Part shown: positions 18,501-27,386 of the stretch, piece by piece | Numbering within the stretch: position 1 is the stretch's first letter | Layout of the letters: the number at the start of each line of letters is the position of its first letter | Assembly: GCF_016801985.1 (NCBI RefSeq) | Contig: NZ_JAEVLS010000002.1 | Location: 682,001-746,000 of the forward strand | Reading direction: 5' to 3' | Source: Steroidobacter gossypii | GTDB taxonomy: Bacteria > Pseudomonadota > Gammaproteobacteria > Steroidobacterales > Steroidobacteraceae | DNA: 64,000 bases | Made by a program: the position numbers and the translations under genes | The notes under the pieces: model-generated | Databases searched by the model: none | Seen by the model: the letters and a program-made list of their open reading frames with translations, nothing else | Told to the model about the DNA's origin: nothing

Positions 18501-19184
18501 CTTGAAGTTCTGGATGCCTTCGGCGGTGAGCGGAAACTCGCGCGCCGGCAGCAAACGCAGCGCGGGCACTTTGTCGCCGGAGCGTTGCGTCTCGGGATCG
18601 AACTTGCGGATCGACTCGACCTCGTCGTCGAACATGTCGAGGCGGTAAGGCGTGTCGCTGCCCATCGGATACAGATCGACGATGGAGCCGCGCACCGCGA
18701 ACTCGCCCGGGGCCATCACCTGCGAGCTGGAGACGTAGCCCGCGCCGGTCAGCCGCTCGCGAAACGCGGCGACATCGAAGGTCTCCCCGGCGCGCAGATC
18801 GAAAGCATGCGCGTCGATATAAGCCTGCGGCGGCAACCGCTGCAGCATCGTTTCCAGATCAACGATGACGATGCCGCGGGTCAGCCGGGGCAGGGTGGAG
18901 AGCAGTCGCAGCCGTTGCGAAACGATGTCGGGGTGCGGCGAGAACAGGTCGTACGGCAGCGTCTCCCAGCCGGCGAAGGTTTCAATCGACGTGCCGGGCT
19001 CGCAAAAAAAGCGCAGCTCGTCTTCGGTGCGGCTGGCCTGGCGCGCGTCGTGCGCGATCACCAGCAGCGGGCCGGAGGATTTGCGGGCAGCCTCGGCCAA
19101 CCACAGGGAAGTCGCGGAGCCGTACAGCTGGCCCCAACGAACTTGCAGTTGCGTACGACTGGGAAGAAGCGGACGTTCGGACAT
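15585..19184 (-). CDS. mfd: Transcription-repair coupling factor Mfd
   Basis: A 1199-residue SF2 translocase that removes stalled RNA polymerase and recruits UvrA. In order it has the UvrB-like N-terminal module (GWETLPYDLFSPHPDIVSQR), the RNA-polymerase-interacting domain (VHEEYGVGRFVGL, GDKLYVPVQALDLVSRYTG), helicase motif I (CGDVGFGKTEVALRAA), motif II (IIDEEHRFG), motif III (TLTATPIPRTLNMA), motif VI (QLRGRVGRS) and the C-terminal D7 domain. The last 45 residues are a Lys/Ala/Pro/Ser-rich, probably disordered tail not found in E. coli Mfd. ATG start at 19184. Confidence 0.98.
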   Translation of the reverse strand: MSERPLLPSRTQLQVRWGQLYGSATSLWLAEAARKSSGPLLVIAHDARQASRTEDELRFFCEPGTSIETFAGWETLPYDLFSPHPDIVSQRLRLLSTLPRLTRGIVIVDLETMLQRLPPQAYIDAHAFDLRAGETFDVAAFRERLTGAGYVSSSQVMAPGEFAVRGSIVDLYPMGSDTPYRLDMFDDEVESIRKFDPETQRSGDKVPALRLLPAREFPLTAEGIQNFKRRFRNRFPGDLTRMAIYRDIAEGAPPPGIEYYLPLFFDKTATLLDYLPPNTIIAAEREIDSMATQAFTEVETRYEQRGHDVDRPILLPREVFMPVAEFMQRMTSYRRIELSRVELDPLTQNLPYQNFSTRQPPSLRVDQRSEEPARELVNFLGSFSGRVLLAAESAGRREMLIDLLTKSRLKPQLVDSWSAFNTGKDRVAITVSPISTGLLLDEPPLALIAEEQLFGERARQERRRRRPERDPEKIIRDLTDLHPGSPVVHEEYGVGRFVGLTTLDVGGLTSEFLVLEYAEGDKLYVPVQALDLVSRYTGAPADQAPLHKLGGDAWEKARKKAAQKIRDTAAELLDLYSRRAARQGEQLVAPEDDLRAFEAAFKFEETPDQAQAIRSVIEDLGSGQPMDRVVCGDVGFGKTEVALRAAFVAVQAGKQVAVLVPTTLLAQQHYQTFADRFADWPVRVESLSRFRTSKEVNQVLETLESGQTDIVVGTHRLLQSGVKFARLGLLIIDEEHRFGVKDKEKLKQLRAEVDVLTLTATPIPRTLNMAMGGLRELSLITTPPVSRLSIKTFVSQWDTATIREACLRELRRGGQIYFLHNSVDTIEKTARTLAELVPEARIAVGHGQMRERELEQVMLDFYHQRTNLLVCTTIVESGIDVPSANTIIIDRADKLGLAQLHQLRGRVGRSHHQAYAYLMTPPRNLMTADAVKRLEAIESLEDLGAGFTLATHDLEIRGAGELLGEEQSGQIQEIGYALYMEMLERAVNALKSGKVPQLDEPMHQGPEVDLHVPSLLPDEYLPDVHLRLVLYKRIAAAKTNEELRELQVEMIDRFGLLPPPAKNLFRIAEFKQAARALGLRKIDIGPGGGSVTFESDTKVEPGTLIRYVQRNSRTHRLEGGNKLKFTMNLEQEELRFTQVEQLLSELSRTTPTPAELAAEKAREKAIAAAASKSSAPAKIPAPKPTVSYKSSGSGKRFKR

Positions 19185-19205
19185 TAGAATTGACGGATGG
19201 CTAAT

Positions 19206-19373
19206 GACTGGTCAGAAGGGCGCAGCGTGGCCTCCGGCCAAGTGGTGTCTCGCCGGCGGAATGCAATACACGCCACTCGGGACGACGCCGTGAGGCGTCC
19301 CCGAGGTGGGCAAGGGTAGCAGAGGAGAGCCGGGTACTGGGGATGACCTGGGCAGAGGCGACTCTGACCAGTC
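19206..19373. repeat. Inverted repeat pair flanking the mfd upstream region
   Basis: The 11-mer GACTGGTCAGA at 19206-19216 recurs as its exact complement TCTGACCAGTC at 19363-19373. The right end is followed by further CAGT/AGTC-rich sequence up to the stop of the small exported-protein gene. This covers the 214-bp gap upstream of mfd. No gene is seen in this gap. The role is unknown; the arms are 146 bp apart, so a simple hairpin is not obvious. Confidence 0.5.
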
Positions 19374-19398
19374 AGTAGTCACCAGTCGTCAGTCACTT

Positions 19399-19704
19399 CT
19401 AGCCGATGGCGACCGTATGGATGACCAGGTGATGCTCGAAATAGACCACGAAGCCGGGGTATTCCCAGCGGGTGATCGGCGGTTCGCCGACGGCCGCTTC
19501 CCGGCGGGTGGGGGCGCCATAGGTGGCTTCGACCTTGTCCATGGACATGCCGCGGGCAGGGCGATTGGCCTGCTCGGCCGCGGGGGCCGACGGGGTGGTC
19601 AGCACGTCGGCGCTCACCGACATCGAGGCGCCAATGGCCATGGCCACACCGGCCAGCAGCTGTGGCAGCTTGTTACGCAGTTTCGGGCGAATCTGAAAGC
19701 TCAT
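19399..19704 (-). CDS. Small exported BamE-like protein
   Basis: A 101-residue protein with a signal sequence (LPQLLAGVAMAIGASMSVSA at about residues 13-32). The short mature domain contains RGMSMDKVEATYGAPTRR and PPITRWEYPGFVVYFEHHLV. The G-M-(S)-x2-x-V-x3-x-G-x-P pattern followed by a Trp/Tyr-rich strand recalls the BamE/SmpA fold, but there is no lipobox cysteine. I do not recognise a named family. The start at 19704 is supported by a strong GGAGGGG ribosome-binding site 4-10 bases upstream. It could be cotranscribed with mfd. Confidence 0.75.
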   Translation of the reverse strand: MSFQIRPKLRNKLPQLLAGVAMAIGASMSVSADVLTTPSAPAAEQANRPARGMSMDKVEATYGAPTRREAAVGEPPITRWEYPGFVVYFEHHLVIHTVAIG

Positions 19705-19748
19705 ACACCCCTCCCAAGCGGGATTCCTTTTTGACCCATGTTCACCGT

Positions 19749-19820
19749 GCGCCGCCGACGGCGCACCTTCTCGATGCGCCGCCGACGCAGCGCCTTCTCG
19801 ATGCGCCGCCGACGGCGCAA
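19749..19820. repeat. 27-bp tandem repeat, hairpin-forming, upstream of lolC
   Basis: Two complete 27-bp units (19749-19775 and 19776-19802) and a third partial unit (19803-19820) share the core GCGCCGCCGACGGCGC, ending CTTCTCGAT. Each good copy can fold as GCGCCG-CCGA-CGGCGC; the second unit carries an insertion-like change (CGCAGCGC) that weakens its hairpin. It lies in the divergent gap between the BamE-like gene and lolC, where it might act as a barrier, terminator or protein site. Function unknown. Confidence 0.8.
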
Positions 19821-19956
19821 GGGCCGCGGCGACTGTATAGCAGGGCTTACATAAGGGCCAAGCGCGGCGCCCCGAATTGTGGTCGCAGTTCACAGTTTTG
19901 GCGGCAGTTTCCATAAGGCACGCCGCAAGGTAGCCTTGCGCGCCCAAAGGAGGCAC

Positions 19957-21222
19957 ATGTTCCACCCCCTGCCGCTCTACATCGGACTGCGCTACGTGCG
20001 CAGTCGCAGCCAAGGCTTCTTCGTCTCATTCATCAGTTGGGTTTCGATGCTGGGCATCTGCGTCGGGGTGGCGGCGCTGATCACCGTCATTTCGGTGATG
20101 AACGGGCTGGAGGGCGAGATGCGGGGGCGGCTGCTCAGCCTGGCCTCCCATGCCACCCTGTCCGGCGAACCTGAACAACTCGAGGACTGGCCGGAGCTGG
20201 CCGAGCGCATCCGCAAGGAAGAGGGTGTCGTGGGGGTCGCACCGTTCATCGATCTGCAGGGCATGCTCGGTCGTGGCGAAGACATGCGCGCCGCGCTGAT
20301 TCGCGGCGTGGATCCCGAGTTGGAATCGCAGGTCTCCGACGTCGGCGCCCATATGCAGGTGGGTCGGTTCAGCGACCTGATCCCAGGCGAGCAGCACATC
20401 ATTCTGGGCTCAGGGCTCGCGTATGCGCTCGACGCTCGAGTGGGAGACGAGATCACGGTGCTGGTGCCCGCGATGGCCAATGGCGGTGAGGGTGCCATCG
20501 CCGGCATCGACCTGAAGCCTCGCATTCAGAATTTCATCGTCAGCGGCGTGTTCGAGGCTGGCGCGCAGGAACTCGACAACGTGCTCGGGCTGGTCCACCT
20601 TCAGGACGCCTCGGGGCTCGCCGGCACGCACGGCATTCCCGGCGGACTGCGTTTGAAGTTCGACGATATCTTCGCCGCGCCGGTGCGCACGCCACAAATC
20701 AATCAAGCGCTCGGCGGCCAACTCAAAGTCAGCGACTGGTCCATCGAGAACGCCAGCTACTTCCGCGCCGTGCGTATCGAGAAGACCATGATGAGCCTGA
20801 TCCTGATGCTCATCGTCGCCGTGGCCGCTTTCAACATTGTCGCCGCGCTGGTGATGGTGGTGAACGAGAAACGCACCGACATCGCCATCCTGCGCACCGT
20901 GGGCATGACGCCGCGCGACGTGATCGGCGTGTTCATGACTCAAGGCGTGCTGATCGGCTGGTTCGGCGCGCTGCTCGGCTTGATCGTCGGTCTGCTGCTG
21001 GCCTTCAACGTCGGTACCATCGTGCCGTTCCTCGAAGGCCTGGCGGGCGTCAAAGTATTCGATCCCACCGTATTCGTGATTTCGGACATGCCTTCCGAGG
21101 TTCAGTGGCCACAGGTCATCACCATTACGGTCACGGCGTTGGTGCTCACGGTGCTGGCCACGATCTATCCCTCGCTGCGTGGCGCGGCGACCGAGCCGGC
21201 GGAAGCGTTGCGCTATGAGTAA
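19957..21222 (+). CDS. lolC: Lipoprotein-releasing ABC transporter permease LolC
   Basis: A 421-residue membrane protein with the LolC/E plan: one N-terminal membrane helix (FFVSFISWVSMLGICVGVAALITVISVMNGLEGEMR), a large periplasmic domain (residues about 45-270), then three helices containing the FtsX-like segment ([30 protein letters not shown]). With LolD and LolE it extracts outer-membrane lipoproteins from the inner membrane and hands them to LolA. ATG at 19957 follows the strong ribosome-binding site AAAGGAGG. Its end overlaps the next gene by 8 bases. Which paralogue is C and which E is assigned by order. Confidence 0.93.
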   Translation: MFHPLPLYIGLRYVRSRSQGFFVSFISWVSMLGICVGVAALITVISVMNGLEGEMRGRLLSLASHATLSGEPEQLEDWPELAERIRKEEGVVGVAPFIDLQGMLGRGEDMRAALIRGVDPELESQVSDVGAHMQVGRFSDLIPGEQHIILGSGLAYALDARVGDEITVLVPAMANGGEGAIAGIDLKPRIQNFIVSGVFEAGAQELDNVLGLVHLQDASGLAGTHGIPGGLRLKFDDIFAAPVRTPQINQALGGQLKVSDWSIENASYFRAVRIEKTMMSLILMLIVAVAAFNIVAALVMVVNEKRTDIAILRTVGMTPRDVIGVFMTQGVLIGWFGALLGLIVGLLLAFNVGTIVPFLEGLAGVKVFDPTVFVISDMPSEVQWPQVITITVTALVLTVLATIYPSLRGAATEPAEALRYE

Positions 21223-22462
21223 GCGTTACGAATTTCTCATCGGCCGTCGCTATCTGCGCTCCACTCGCGGCAACCGGTTTGTGTCTTTCATCTCGACGAT
21301 CTCCATGCTCGGCATCGCCATCGGCGTGGCGGTGCTCATCGTGGTGCTGTCGGTGATGAACGGTTTCGAGCGTGAAGTGCGCGGCCGCATTCTCAGCCTC
21401 ACTTCGCATGCTTCAATCAGCGCGTTCGGCTCCGGCTTGCCCGATTGGCAGGGAACGGCCGCGAAGATCGAAGAGCATCCGGAGGTGGTTGCCTCCGCGC
21501 CCTACATCGAAGCGCAGGCGCTGCTGATCGCAGGCTCGAAGAGCAGCGGCGCGGTGATGACCGGCGTGCTGGCCGACCATGAGCGCAAGGTCACCTCGAT
21601 CACCGAGAAGATGGCGTCGGGCTCGTTCGAAGCGTTGGAGCCGGGCAGCTACGGCATCGTGTTGGGATCGGAGCTGGCGAAAGCGCTCGAGGTTTCGCTG
21701 GGCGATCGCGTGATCGTCGTGACATCGCTGCGTAACACGACTCCCGTCGGCGTGATGCCACGCCACCGCGGTTTCAAGGTGGTCGGGATCTTCAATGCCG
21801 CCATGTACGAGTTCGACCGCAACATGGCGTATGTGAACATGGAGGACGCCGCGCGCCTGTATCGCATGGGCGATCAGGTCACCGGAGTGCGCCTGAAGCT
21901 TTCGGATATGTTTCTTGCGCCACAGCTGGTGCGCGAGCTGGCGCTGTCGCTCGGCGGCGGTTATTACATCGACGACTGGACCCGCAAGCACGCCAACTTC
22001 TTCCGCTCCATCCAGCTCACCAAGTCGGCCATGTTCCTGATCCTGCTGCTGGTGGTGGCGGTGGCGGCGTTCAATATCGTGTCCACGCTGGTGATGGTGG
22101 TCAAAGACAAGCGCGCCGATATCGCGATCCTGCGCACCATCGGCGCCTCGCCGCGCGGCATCCTGACGGTCTTCATGACTCAGGGCACCGCCATCGGATT
22201 CATCGGCACGGTGGCGGGCGTGGCGCTGGGCGTGCTGATCTCGGTGAATCTGGAAACATTGATTCACGGCCTGGAAGCGCTGCTAGGCGTGCATTTCCTG
22301 GACGCCAAGGTGTATTACATCAGCGATCTGCCGGCCACGGTGCAATGGGCCGATGTGATCAAGATCAGTGTGACGACCTTCCTGCTGTGCTCATTGTCCA
22401 CGCTGTATCCGGCATGGCGCGCTGCCCGCACTCAGCCGGCGCAGTCGTTGCGGCATGACTGA
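21215..22462 (+). CDS. lolE: Lipoprotein-releasing ABC transporter permease LolE
   Basis: A 415-residue paralogue of the preceding permease, with the same layout: [16 protein letters not shown], membrane helix 1 with [21 protein letters not shown], the periplasmic domain and three C-terminal helices ([34 protein letters not shown]). It starts with ATG at 21215 inside the end of lolC (overlap ATGAGTAA) and ends inside the start of lolD (overlap ATGACTGA). This is a tightly coupled lolC-lolE-lolD operon; E. coli instead has the order C-D-E. Confidence 0.93.
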   Translation: MSKRYEFLIGRRYLRSTRGNRFVSFISTISMLGIAIGVAVLIVVLSVMNGFEREVRGRILSLTSHASISAFGSGLPDWQGTAAKIEEHPEVVASAPYIEAQALLIAGSKSSGAVMTGVLADHERKVTSITEKMASGSFEALEPGSYGIVLGSELAKALEVSLGDRVIVVTSLRNTTPVGVMPRHRGFKVVGIFNAAMYEFDRNMAYVNMEDAARLYRMGDQVTGVRLKLSDMFLAPQLVRELALSLGGGYYIDDWTRKHANFFRSIQLTKSAMFLILLLVVAVAAFNIVSTLVMVVKDKRADIAILRTIGASPRGILTVFMTQGTAIGFIGTVAGVALGVLISVNLETLIHGLEALLGVHFLDAKVYYISDLPATVQWADVIKISVTTFLLCSLSTLYPAWRAARTQPAQSLRHD

Positions 22463-23171
22463 CCAAAAACCCAACGAGAACGCTAGAGAAATGTCCGATC
22501 CGGTTCTGGCTTGTAGCAACCTGACCAAATATTTCCAGCAGGGCGATGCCCGCGTGGATGTGCTCAAGGGCATCGATCTTGCGATTCATCCTGGCGAGCG
22601 GGTCGCCATCGTCGGCGCTTCCGGGTCGGGCAAGACCACGTTGTTGCAGCTGTTGGGTGGCTTGGATCTGCCGACGTCCGGCACGGTGAGCATCGCTGGG
22701 CAACAGATCAATCAGCTCTCGGACAAGGAGCGCGGCGACTTGCGCAACCGCGCGCTCGGCTTCGTGTATCAGTTTCATCATCTGCTGCCCGAGTTCACGG
22801 CCCTGGAGAATGTCGCGATGCCGTTGCTGATTCGACGTGTGTCGGTGGCGGAGGCGCGTGCGCAGGCGCGGCAGTTATTGGAACGCGTGGGCTTGGGCGC
22901 GCGACTCGAGCATCGGCCGGGACAGCTGTCAGGCGGTGAGCGTCAACGCGCGGCGGTCGCGCGGGCATTGGTTACGAAGCCGCCCGTGGTCCTCGCCGAT
23001 GAACCCACCGGCAATCTCGACGGCGCGAATGCGCGCCAGGTCTTCGATCTGATGTTGGAATTGAACCGCGAGCTGGGCACCGCGCTCATCATCGTGACTC
23101 ACGCGCCGGAGCTCGCCGCTCAACTGCAACGCTCGCTGACTCTGAGCGATGGGCAACTCCACCCAACCTGA
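22455..23171 (+). CDS. lolD: Lipoprotein-releasing ABC transporter ATPase LolD
   Basis: A 238-residue ABC ATPase. Walker A is GASGSGKTT, the signature is LSGGERQR, Walker B is [12 protein letters not shown], and the switch histidine is in IVTHAPELA. It energises lipoprotein release by LolCE. The start is ATG at 22455, overlapping lolE by 8 bases; a second ATG at 22491 ([15 protein letters not shown]) fits the usual LolD N-terminus better and has an AGAGA stretch ahead of it, so the first 12 residues may not be made. Confidence 0.95.
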   Translation: MTDQKPNENAREMSDPVLACSNLTKYFQQGDARVDVLKGIDLAIHPGERVAIVGASGSGKTTLLQLLGGLDLPTSGTVSIAGQQINQLSDKERGDLRNRALGFVYQFHHLLPEFTALENVAMPLLIRRVSVAEARAQARQLLERVGLGARLEHRPGQLSGGERQRAAVARALVTKPPVVLADEPTGNLDGANARQVFDLMLELNRELGTALIIVTHAPELAAQLQRSLTLSDGQLHPT

Positions 23172-23209
23172 CAGCTTGCCGATACGGCTCTCCGGCTGAG
23201 CAGCGAAAA

Positions 23210-23746
23210 TCAGTCGTTATTCTTTGGTACTTTGCTCTTGGCGCCTTTGCGCTCGTGATATTTGAGCACGAGGCTGAGGTGCCACACTCCGCCCAACAGC
23301 ACGTAGCCGCTGAGCGCCGCGGCCATGCCGAGCACGAGGCACCCGAGCAGGAACGGTTTCCAGATCGGCAGCAGCGCCGTGCTCAACCACTCCCAGCTCA
23401 TTTCGAAGGCGATGTGACCGCCGCTGATGCCGAGCAGGCTGCAGCCCACCCAGTAAGCGCCCATGTACATGGGCACCATGGTGAGCGGGTTGGTTAGAAA
23501 CGTTCCCACGATCGCAGCCGGCACGTTCAAGCGGAACAACAGCGCGAGCAGGGTGGCGAGAAGAATGTGCACTGGAATGGGCACGAACGCGATCAGCAGG
23601 CCGAGCGCGAAAGCGCGCGTGACGCTGCGACGGTTCAAGCTCCAGTACGCCGGATGTTCCAGCAGCAGGCGGAAAGGCCGCATGAACCAGCGTTCCTTCC
23701 AGCGGTGGCGCTGGCGGCTCAGGGGCTTGAAGACGCGTCTGGGCAT
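23210..23746 (-). CDS. DUF2062 membrane protein
   Basis: A 178-residue protein with a basic N-terminus and three or four hydrophobic segments; the DUF2062 core is seen in SVTRAFALGLLIAFVPIPVH and FLTNPLTMVPMYMGAYWVG. The family has no proven function. It sits on the opposite strand between lolD and comEC, the same place as the DUF2062 gene of Pseudomonas. It is convergent with lolD (38-bp gap) and divergent from comEC. Confidence 0.88.
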   Translation of the reverse strand: MPRRVFKPLSRQRHRWKERWFMRPFRLLLEHPAYWSLNRRSVTRAFALGLLIAFVPIPVHILLATLLALLFRLNVPAAIVGTFLTNPLTMVPMYMGAYWVGCSLLGISGGHIAFEMSWEWLSTALLPIWKPFLLGCLVLGMAAALSGYVLLGGVWHLSLVLKYHERKGAKSKVPKNND

Positions 23747-23879
23747 GCAGTGACCGTGCGAGGAACGGACGGGGATTATCTCAGCGGCGGCAGTCCGCCG
23801 CGATGGATTTCTTCCTGTGCGCGTGGTGAGTTTCCGCGCAGTTGGGAAGGCGGAGTTGGCGCACGCGCAAGGAGGCGCA

Positions 23880-26201
23880 ATGGGTGCGATTGCCTTGGCA
23901 TTTCTTGCGGGTCACTGCGCCGTGCACAACCTGTCGCGGCTGCCTGGGCGGGCCGGGCTGGCGATACTCGTGCTCGCATTGATGACTACTCTCGCGGGAG
24001 GCCGCTTCGCGGCGCGCTGGCGAGGCGGAACTGCGGTTCGAACGGCAATGATGGCGGCATTGTTGGGGGTGTCGTGGGCTTGGGGTCATGCAGCGCTGCG
24101 CCTGGCGAACGATCTGCCGGCGGCGCTCGAAGGTCAGGATCTGGTCGTGCGTGGCTGGATCGCTTCGTTGCCGGACTCGAGTGTCGATCCTCAGTTCGTG
24201 TTGGAGGTCGTCGATGCGGCGCCCGACGTTCCGATGCGGCTGAGTTTGACCTGGTATCGCGCACCTCTGGCACCGCAGCCTGGCGAACACTGGCAGCTCA
24301 CCGTTCGTTTGAAACGTCGCAGTGGGTTCGCGAACCCGGGCGGATTCGATTACGAAGGTTACTTGTTCCGTGAAGGTCTCGGCGCCACCGGTTATGTCCG
24401 CGACGGTGGCGACAACCGGCGCCTGGAGAGTTCTCCGCAGGGCTATGTGATCGCCCGAGTCCGTGCATGGATCGGCTCCCGCATCGCTGAAGCCGCAGGC
24501 GGGCACGAGATGCTCGGTGTGCTGCAGGGATTGGCGATCGGCGACACCCGCACGATGACAGTGGATCAGTGGCGCGTATTCACTGCGACCGGCACCACTC
24601 ATCTGATGGCCATCTCGGGTTTGCATGTCGGCATGGTCGCCATGCTGGCGGCCTGGTGCGGTGGAAACATTGTTCGCTGGCGTGGTGCGCAATCGTTTGG
24701 TCTCACGGCCATGCATGGCCAGGTGCTCGCGGGCATGTCGGCGGCGGTCATCTATTCGGTGCTGGCCGGGCTGTCGATTCCCACGCAGCGTACGCTAGTG
24801 ATGCTATGTATCTATTTCGGCCTGCGCTGGCGGCGCCGCACCTTGGGCATCGGCAGATCGCTGAGCGTGGCGGTGGTCGCGATTCTGCTGCTCGACCCAT
24901 TCGCGCCGCTCGCGCCGGGAGCGTGGCTGTCGTTCGTCGCGGTAATGGTGATCTTGATGGCCGTATCGGGTCGGCTCACGCGTGAGGGTGCGATCGTCAG
25001 CTTCTGCCGAGTGCAACTGGCCGTGACGATTGGATTGATCCCGGTGTTGCTGGTCGCTTTCGGCAACTTGTCCTTGGTCGCGCCGCTTGCAAACGCGGTC
25101 GCGGCGCCGGCATTCACCGTGTTGATCGTCCCTGGCGTGTTGCTGGGAACGTTGGCGGCAGCGATTCACCCGGCGGCAGGCGCACTGCTATTGCAATTTC
25201 CGGTGCTGCTGTTGGACGCGGGCTGGCCGTTGTTGGAATGGCTGGCTCGACATCCTTTGGCGGTGTGGCATGCACCGCAGCCGTCGTGGCCGGTGTTCGT
25301 TGCGTTGGTCGCGGGAGTGGCGTTGACGATGCTGCCGGCAATCTGGCCGCTACGGATCGCGGGCGCGCTGCTGTGCTTGCCCATGATGTTTTATCGCGCG
25401 CCCACTCCGGCGCCTGGCGCATTCGAGCTGACGGTGCTGGATGTGGGGCAGGGGCTGGCCGTGGTGGTGCGAACGCATTCGCATGTGCTGGTGTACGACA
25501 CGGGCCCGGCGTTTCAATCCGGGCGCTCGGCTGCCGAGCTGGCAGTGCTGCCTTTTCTGCGTCATGCCGGCGTGACTCATATCGATATGCTGATGGTCAG
25601 TCACGGCGATCAGGATCACAGCGGCGGGCTGCGTGACATGCTCGCAGCTCTGCCAGTGCGCGCGGTCTCGGTCGGCGCTGCAGTCAATCAGGCGCCGCCG
25701 GATAGGATCGAATGCGAGCGCGGCCAACAATGGCGCTGGGACGATGTGACCTTCACGGTCCTGCATCCGCAATTCGGTGCCGGAGCGCAGGCTGAATCTC
25801 GACGCGACAACGACGGGTCATGCGTGCTGAGGATCAGCGGCCGCGACGGTTCAGCGTTGTTGACCGGAGACATCGAGGCAGCCGCCGAACGCGAGCTGCT
25901 GGAGCGTGAGCTGCGGCCAGCAAGCGTGGTCGTCGCGCCTCATCACGGCAGTGACACTTCCTCGAGTTCGCTATTCGTCGCCGGCCTGCGACCGGATGTG
26001 ACGATTTTTTCCACCGGCTATCGCAATCGCTGGAATTTCCCACGTCCGGCCGTGGTCGAGCGCTGGCGCGCAGCGGGCGCGCGCAACTACGACACCAGCG
26101 CAAGCGGCGCGATCCGCGTGACCTTCGACCCTCACGAGGGCCGAGTTGCCGCTCGAGTTTTTGAGCACCGTCACACACAGCGACGTTACTGGACCCGGTA
26201 G
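23880..26201 (+). CDS. comEC: DNA internalization channel protein ComEC/Rec2
   Basis: A 773-residue polytopic protein. The N-terminal DUF4131 region has several helices, the Competence domain follows (TTHLMAISGLHVGMVAML at about 238-255), and the C-terminal metallo-beta-lactamase-like domain carries SHGDQDHSGG and VAPHHGSDTSSS, giving the channel plus the predicted nuclease that degrades the non-transforming strand. The ATG at 23880 is chosen because a perfect AAGGAGG lies 4-10 bases upstream; an in-frame GTG at 23817 lacks one. With the type IV pilus genes in the same window, natural transformation is plausible. Confidence 0.94.
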   Translation: MGAIALAFLAGHCAVHNLSRLPGRAGLAILVLALMTTLAGGRFAARWRGGTAVRTAMMAALLGVSWAWGHAALRLANDLPAALEGQDLVVRGWIASLPDSSVDPQFVLEVVDAAPDVPMRLSLTWYRAPLAPQPGEHWQLTVRLKRRSGFANPGGFDYEGYLFREGLGATGYVRDGGDNRRLESSPQGYVIARVRAWIGSRIAEAAGGHEMLGVLQGLAIGDTRTMTVDQWRVFTATGTTHLMAISGLHVGMVAMLAAWCGGNIVRWRGAQSFGLTAMHGQVLAGMSAAVIYSVLAGLSIPTQRTLVMLCIYFGLRWRRRTLGIGRSLSVAVVAILLLDPFAPLAPGAWLSFVAVMVILMAVSGRLTREGAIVSFCRVQLAVTIGLIPVLLVAFGNLSLVAPLANAVAAPAFTVLIVPGVLLGTLAAAIHPAAGALLLQFPVLLLDAGWPLLEWLARHPLAVWHAPQPSWPVFVALVAGVALTMLPAIWPLRIAGALLCLPMMFYRAPTPAPGAFELTVLDVGQGLAVVVRTHSHVLVYDTGPAFQSGRSAAELAVLPFLRHAGVTHIDMLMVSHGDQDHSGGLRDMLAALPVRAVSVGAAVNQAPPDRIECERGQQWRWDDVTFTVLHPQFGAGAQAESRRDNDGSCVLRISGRDGSALLTGDIEAAAERELLERELRPASVVVAPHHGSDTSSSSLFVAGLRPDVTIFSTGYRNRWNFPRPAVVERWRAAGARNYDTSASGAIRVTFDPHEGRVAARVFEHRHTQRRYWTR

Positions 26202-26273
26202 TGATGCCCCTGCGACGAAAGCTGCTAACATGCGGCGGAATAATCCGCCAACCCACGGACATTCATACAAGTC

Positions 26274-26909
26274 ATGTTCGAACTCGTGAAAGCCGGCGGC
26301 ATCATGATGGGGCCGATCATTCTCGCCTCCATCGTGACCGCAGCCATTTTTCTGGAACGTCTCTGGACCTTGCAGACCAAGCGCGTGCTGCCCGGCGAGC
26401 TCACCGAAAAGGTGTGGCGCTGGGTCGAGCAGCAGCAGATCCAGGACAAGCACATCGCGGCGCTTCAGCAGAACTCGCCGCTCGGCAAGATCCTCGCCGC
26501 GGGTCTGACCAATCGGTATCGCGATCGCGTGGTGATCCGCGAGGCTATCGAGGATACCGGCCGGCACGTGGTGCATGAGCTGGATCGCTTCATCGGCACG
26601 CTCGGCACCATCGCGTCGCTGTCGCCGCTGATGGGCCTGCTCGGCACGGTGCTGGGCATGATCCGCACCTTCAATGCCATCACCACCGCCGGCATCGGCA
26701 ATCCGGCGAGTCTCGCGGGCGGCATCGCCGAGGCGTTGATCACCACCGCTGCGGGCCTTACGGTCGCTATTCCGGCGCTGCTGGCCTATAAATATCTGCG
26801 GGGCCGCGTGCAGACGCTGGTGGTGCAGATGGAAAAAGAGGCCATGAAGCTGGTCGAGGCGCTGGAAGCTCAGGCCCGGCAGCTCAGCGCCGAGCACGGA
26901 GTCGGCTGA
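26274..26909 (+). CDS. exbB: MotA/TolQ/ExbB proton channel family protein
   Basis: A 211-residue inner-membrane protein with three membrane segments: one at the N-terminus (GGIMMGPIILASIVTAAIFL) and two in the C-terminal half (SPLMGLLGTVLGMIRTF; LITTAAGLTVAIPALLAYKYL), which hold the conserved proton-channel core. It forms a proton-driven motor with the next gene; the energised partner is uncertain, as this msbA-linked pair differs from both the TonB and Tol systems. The stop shares a base with the exbD start (TGATG). Confidence 0.9.
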   Translation: MFELVKAGGIMMGPIILASIVTAAIFLERLWTLQTKRVLPGELTEKVWRWVEQQQIQDKHIAALQQNSPLGKILAAGLTNRYRDRVVIREAIEDTGRHVVHELDRFIGTLGTIASLSPLMGLLGTVLGMIRTFNAITTAGIGNPASLAGGIAEALITTAAGLTVAIPALLAYKYLRGRVQTLVVQMEKEAMKLVEALEAQARQLSAEHGVG

Positions 26910-27346
26910 TGAACCTGCGGCCGAAGGATCACGAAGAGCCGGAAATGAACCTCACGTCGCTGATCGACGTGGTGTTGCTGCTGCTGATTTTTTTCATGGT
27001 CTCGACCACCTTCGTGGACGAGTCGCGCATCAAGCTGCAACTGCCCCAGGCCAGCACCGAGCCGGCGGCGGAGCAGAAGAAAGATCCCATCGAGGTGGCC
27101 GTGACCGCCACCGGCGAGTATCGTGTCAACGGTCAGGTGCTGATCAACACCAGCCCCTCGACCTTGTCGGCCGCGGTATCGAAGCTGGCCGGCGAACGCC
27201 GCGATCTGCCGGTGACCATCCGCGCCGACGCGCGCAGCTCGCATCAATCGGTGGTGACGGCCATGGACGTGCTCGGCCGCCTCGGTTTCAAGGCCATCAG
27301 TATTGCCACAGTCAACGACCAGAGCACCACGGGCCCCGCTCAATAA
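26909..27346 (+). CDS. exbD: ExbD/TolR family protein
   Basis: A 145-residue protein with one N-terminal membrane helix (LTSLIDVVLLLLIFFMVSTTF). It contains the essential aspartate of the family (D in LIDVV), followed by a periplasmic domain of about 100 residues. It partners the upstream ExbB-type channel. ATG at 26909 overlaps the exbB stop by one base. This exbB-exbD-msbA-lpxK order is conserved in many gammaproteobacteria and suggests a link to LPS or outer-membrane biogenesis, though that is inferred. Confidence 0.92.
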   Translation: MNLRPKDHEEPEMNLTSLIDVVLLLLIFFMVSTTFVDESRIKLQLPQASTEPAAEQKKDPIEVAVTATGEYRVNGQVLINTSPSTLSAAVSKLAGERRDLPVTIRADARSSHQSVVTAMDVLGRLGFKAISIATVNDQSTTGPAQ

Positions 27347-27386
27347 GGGGCCCGAACAACAGACCAAGAACGACGCCTACGCGACC

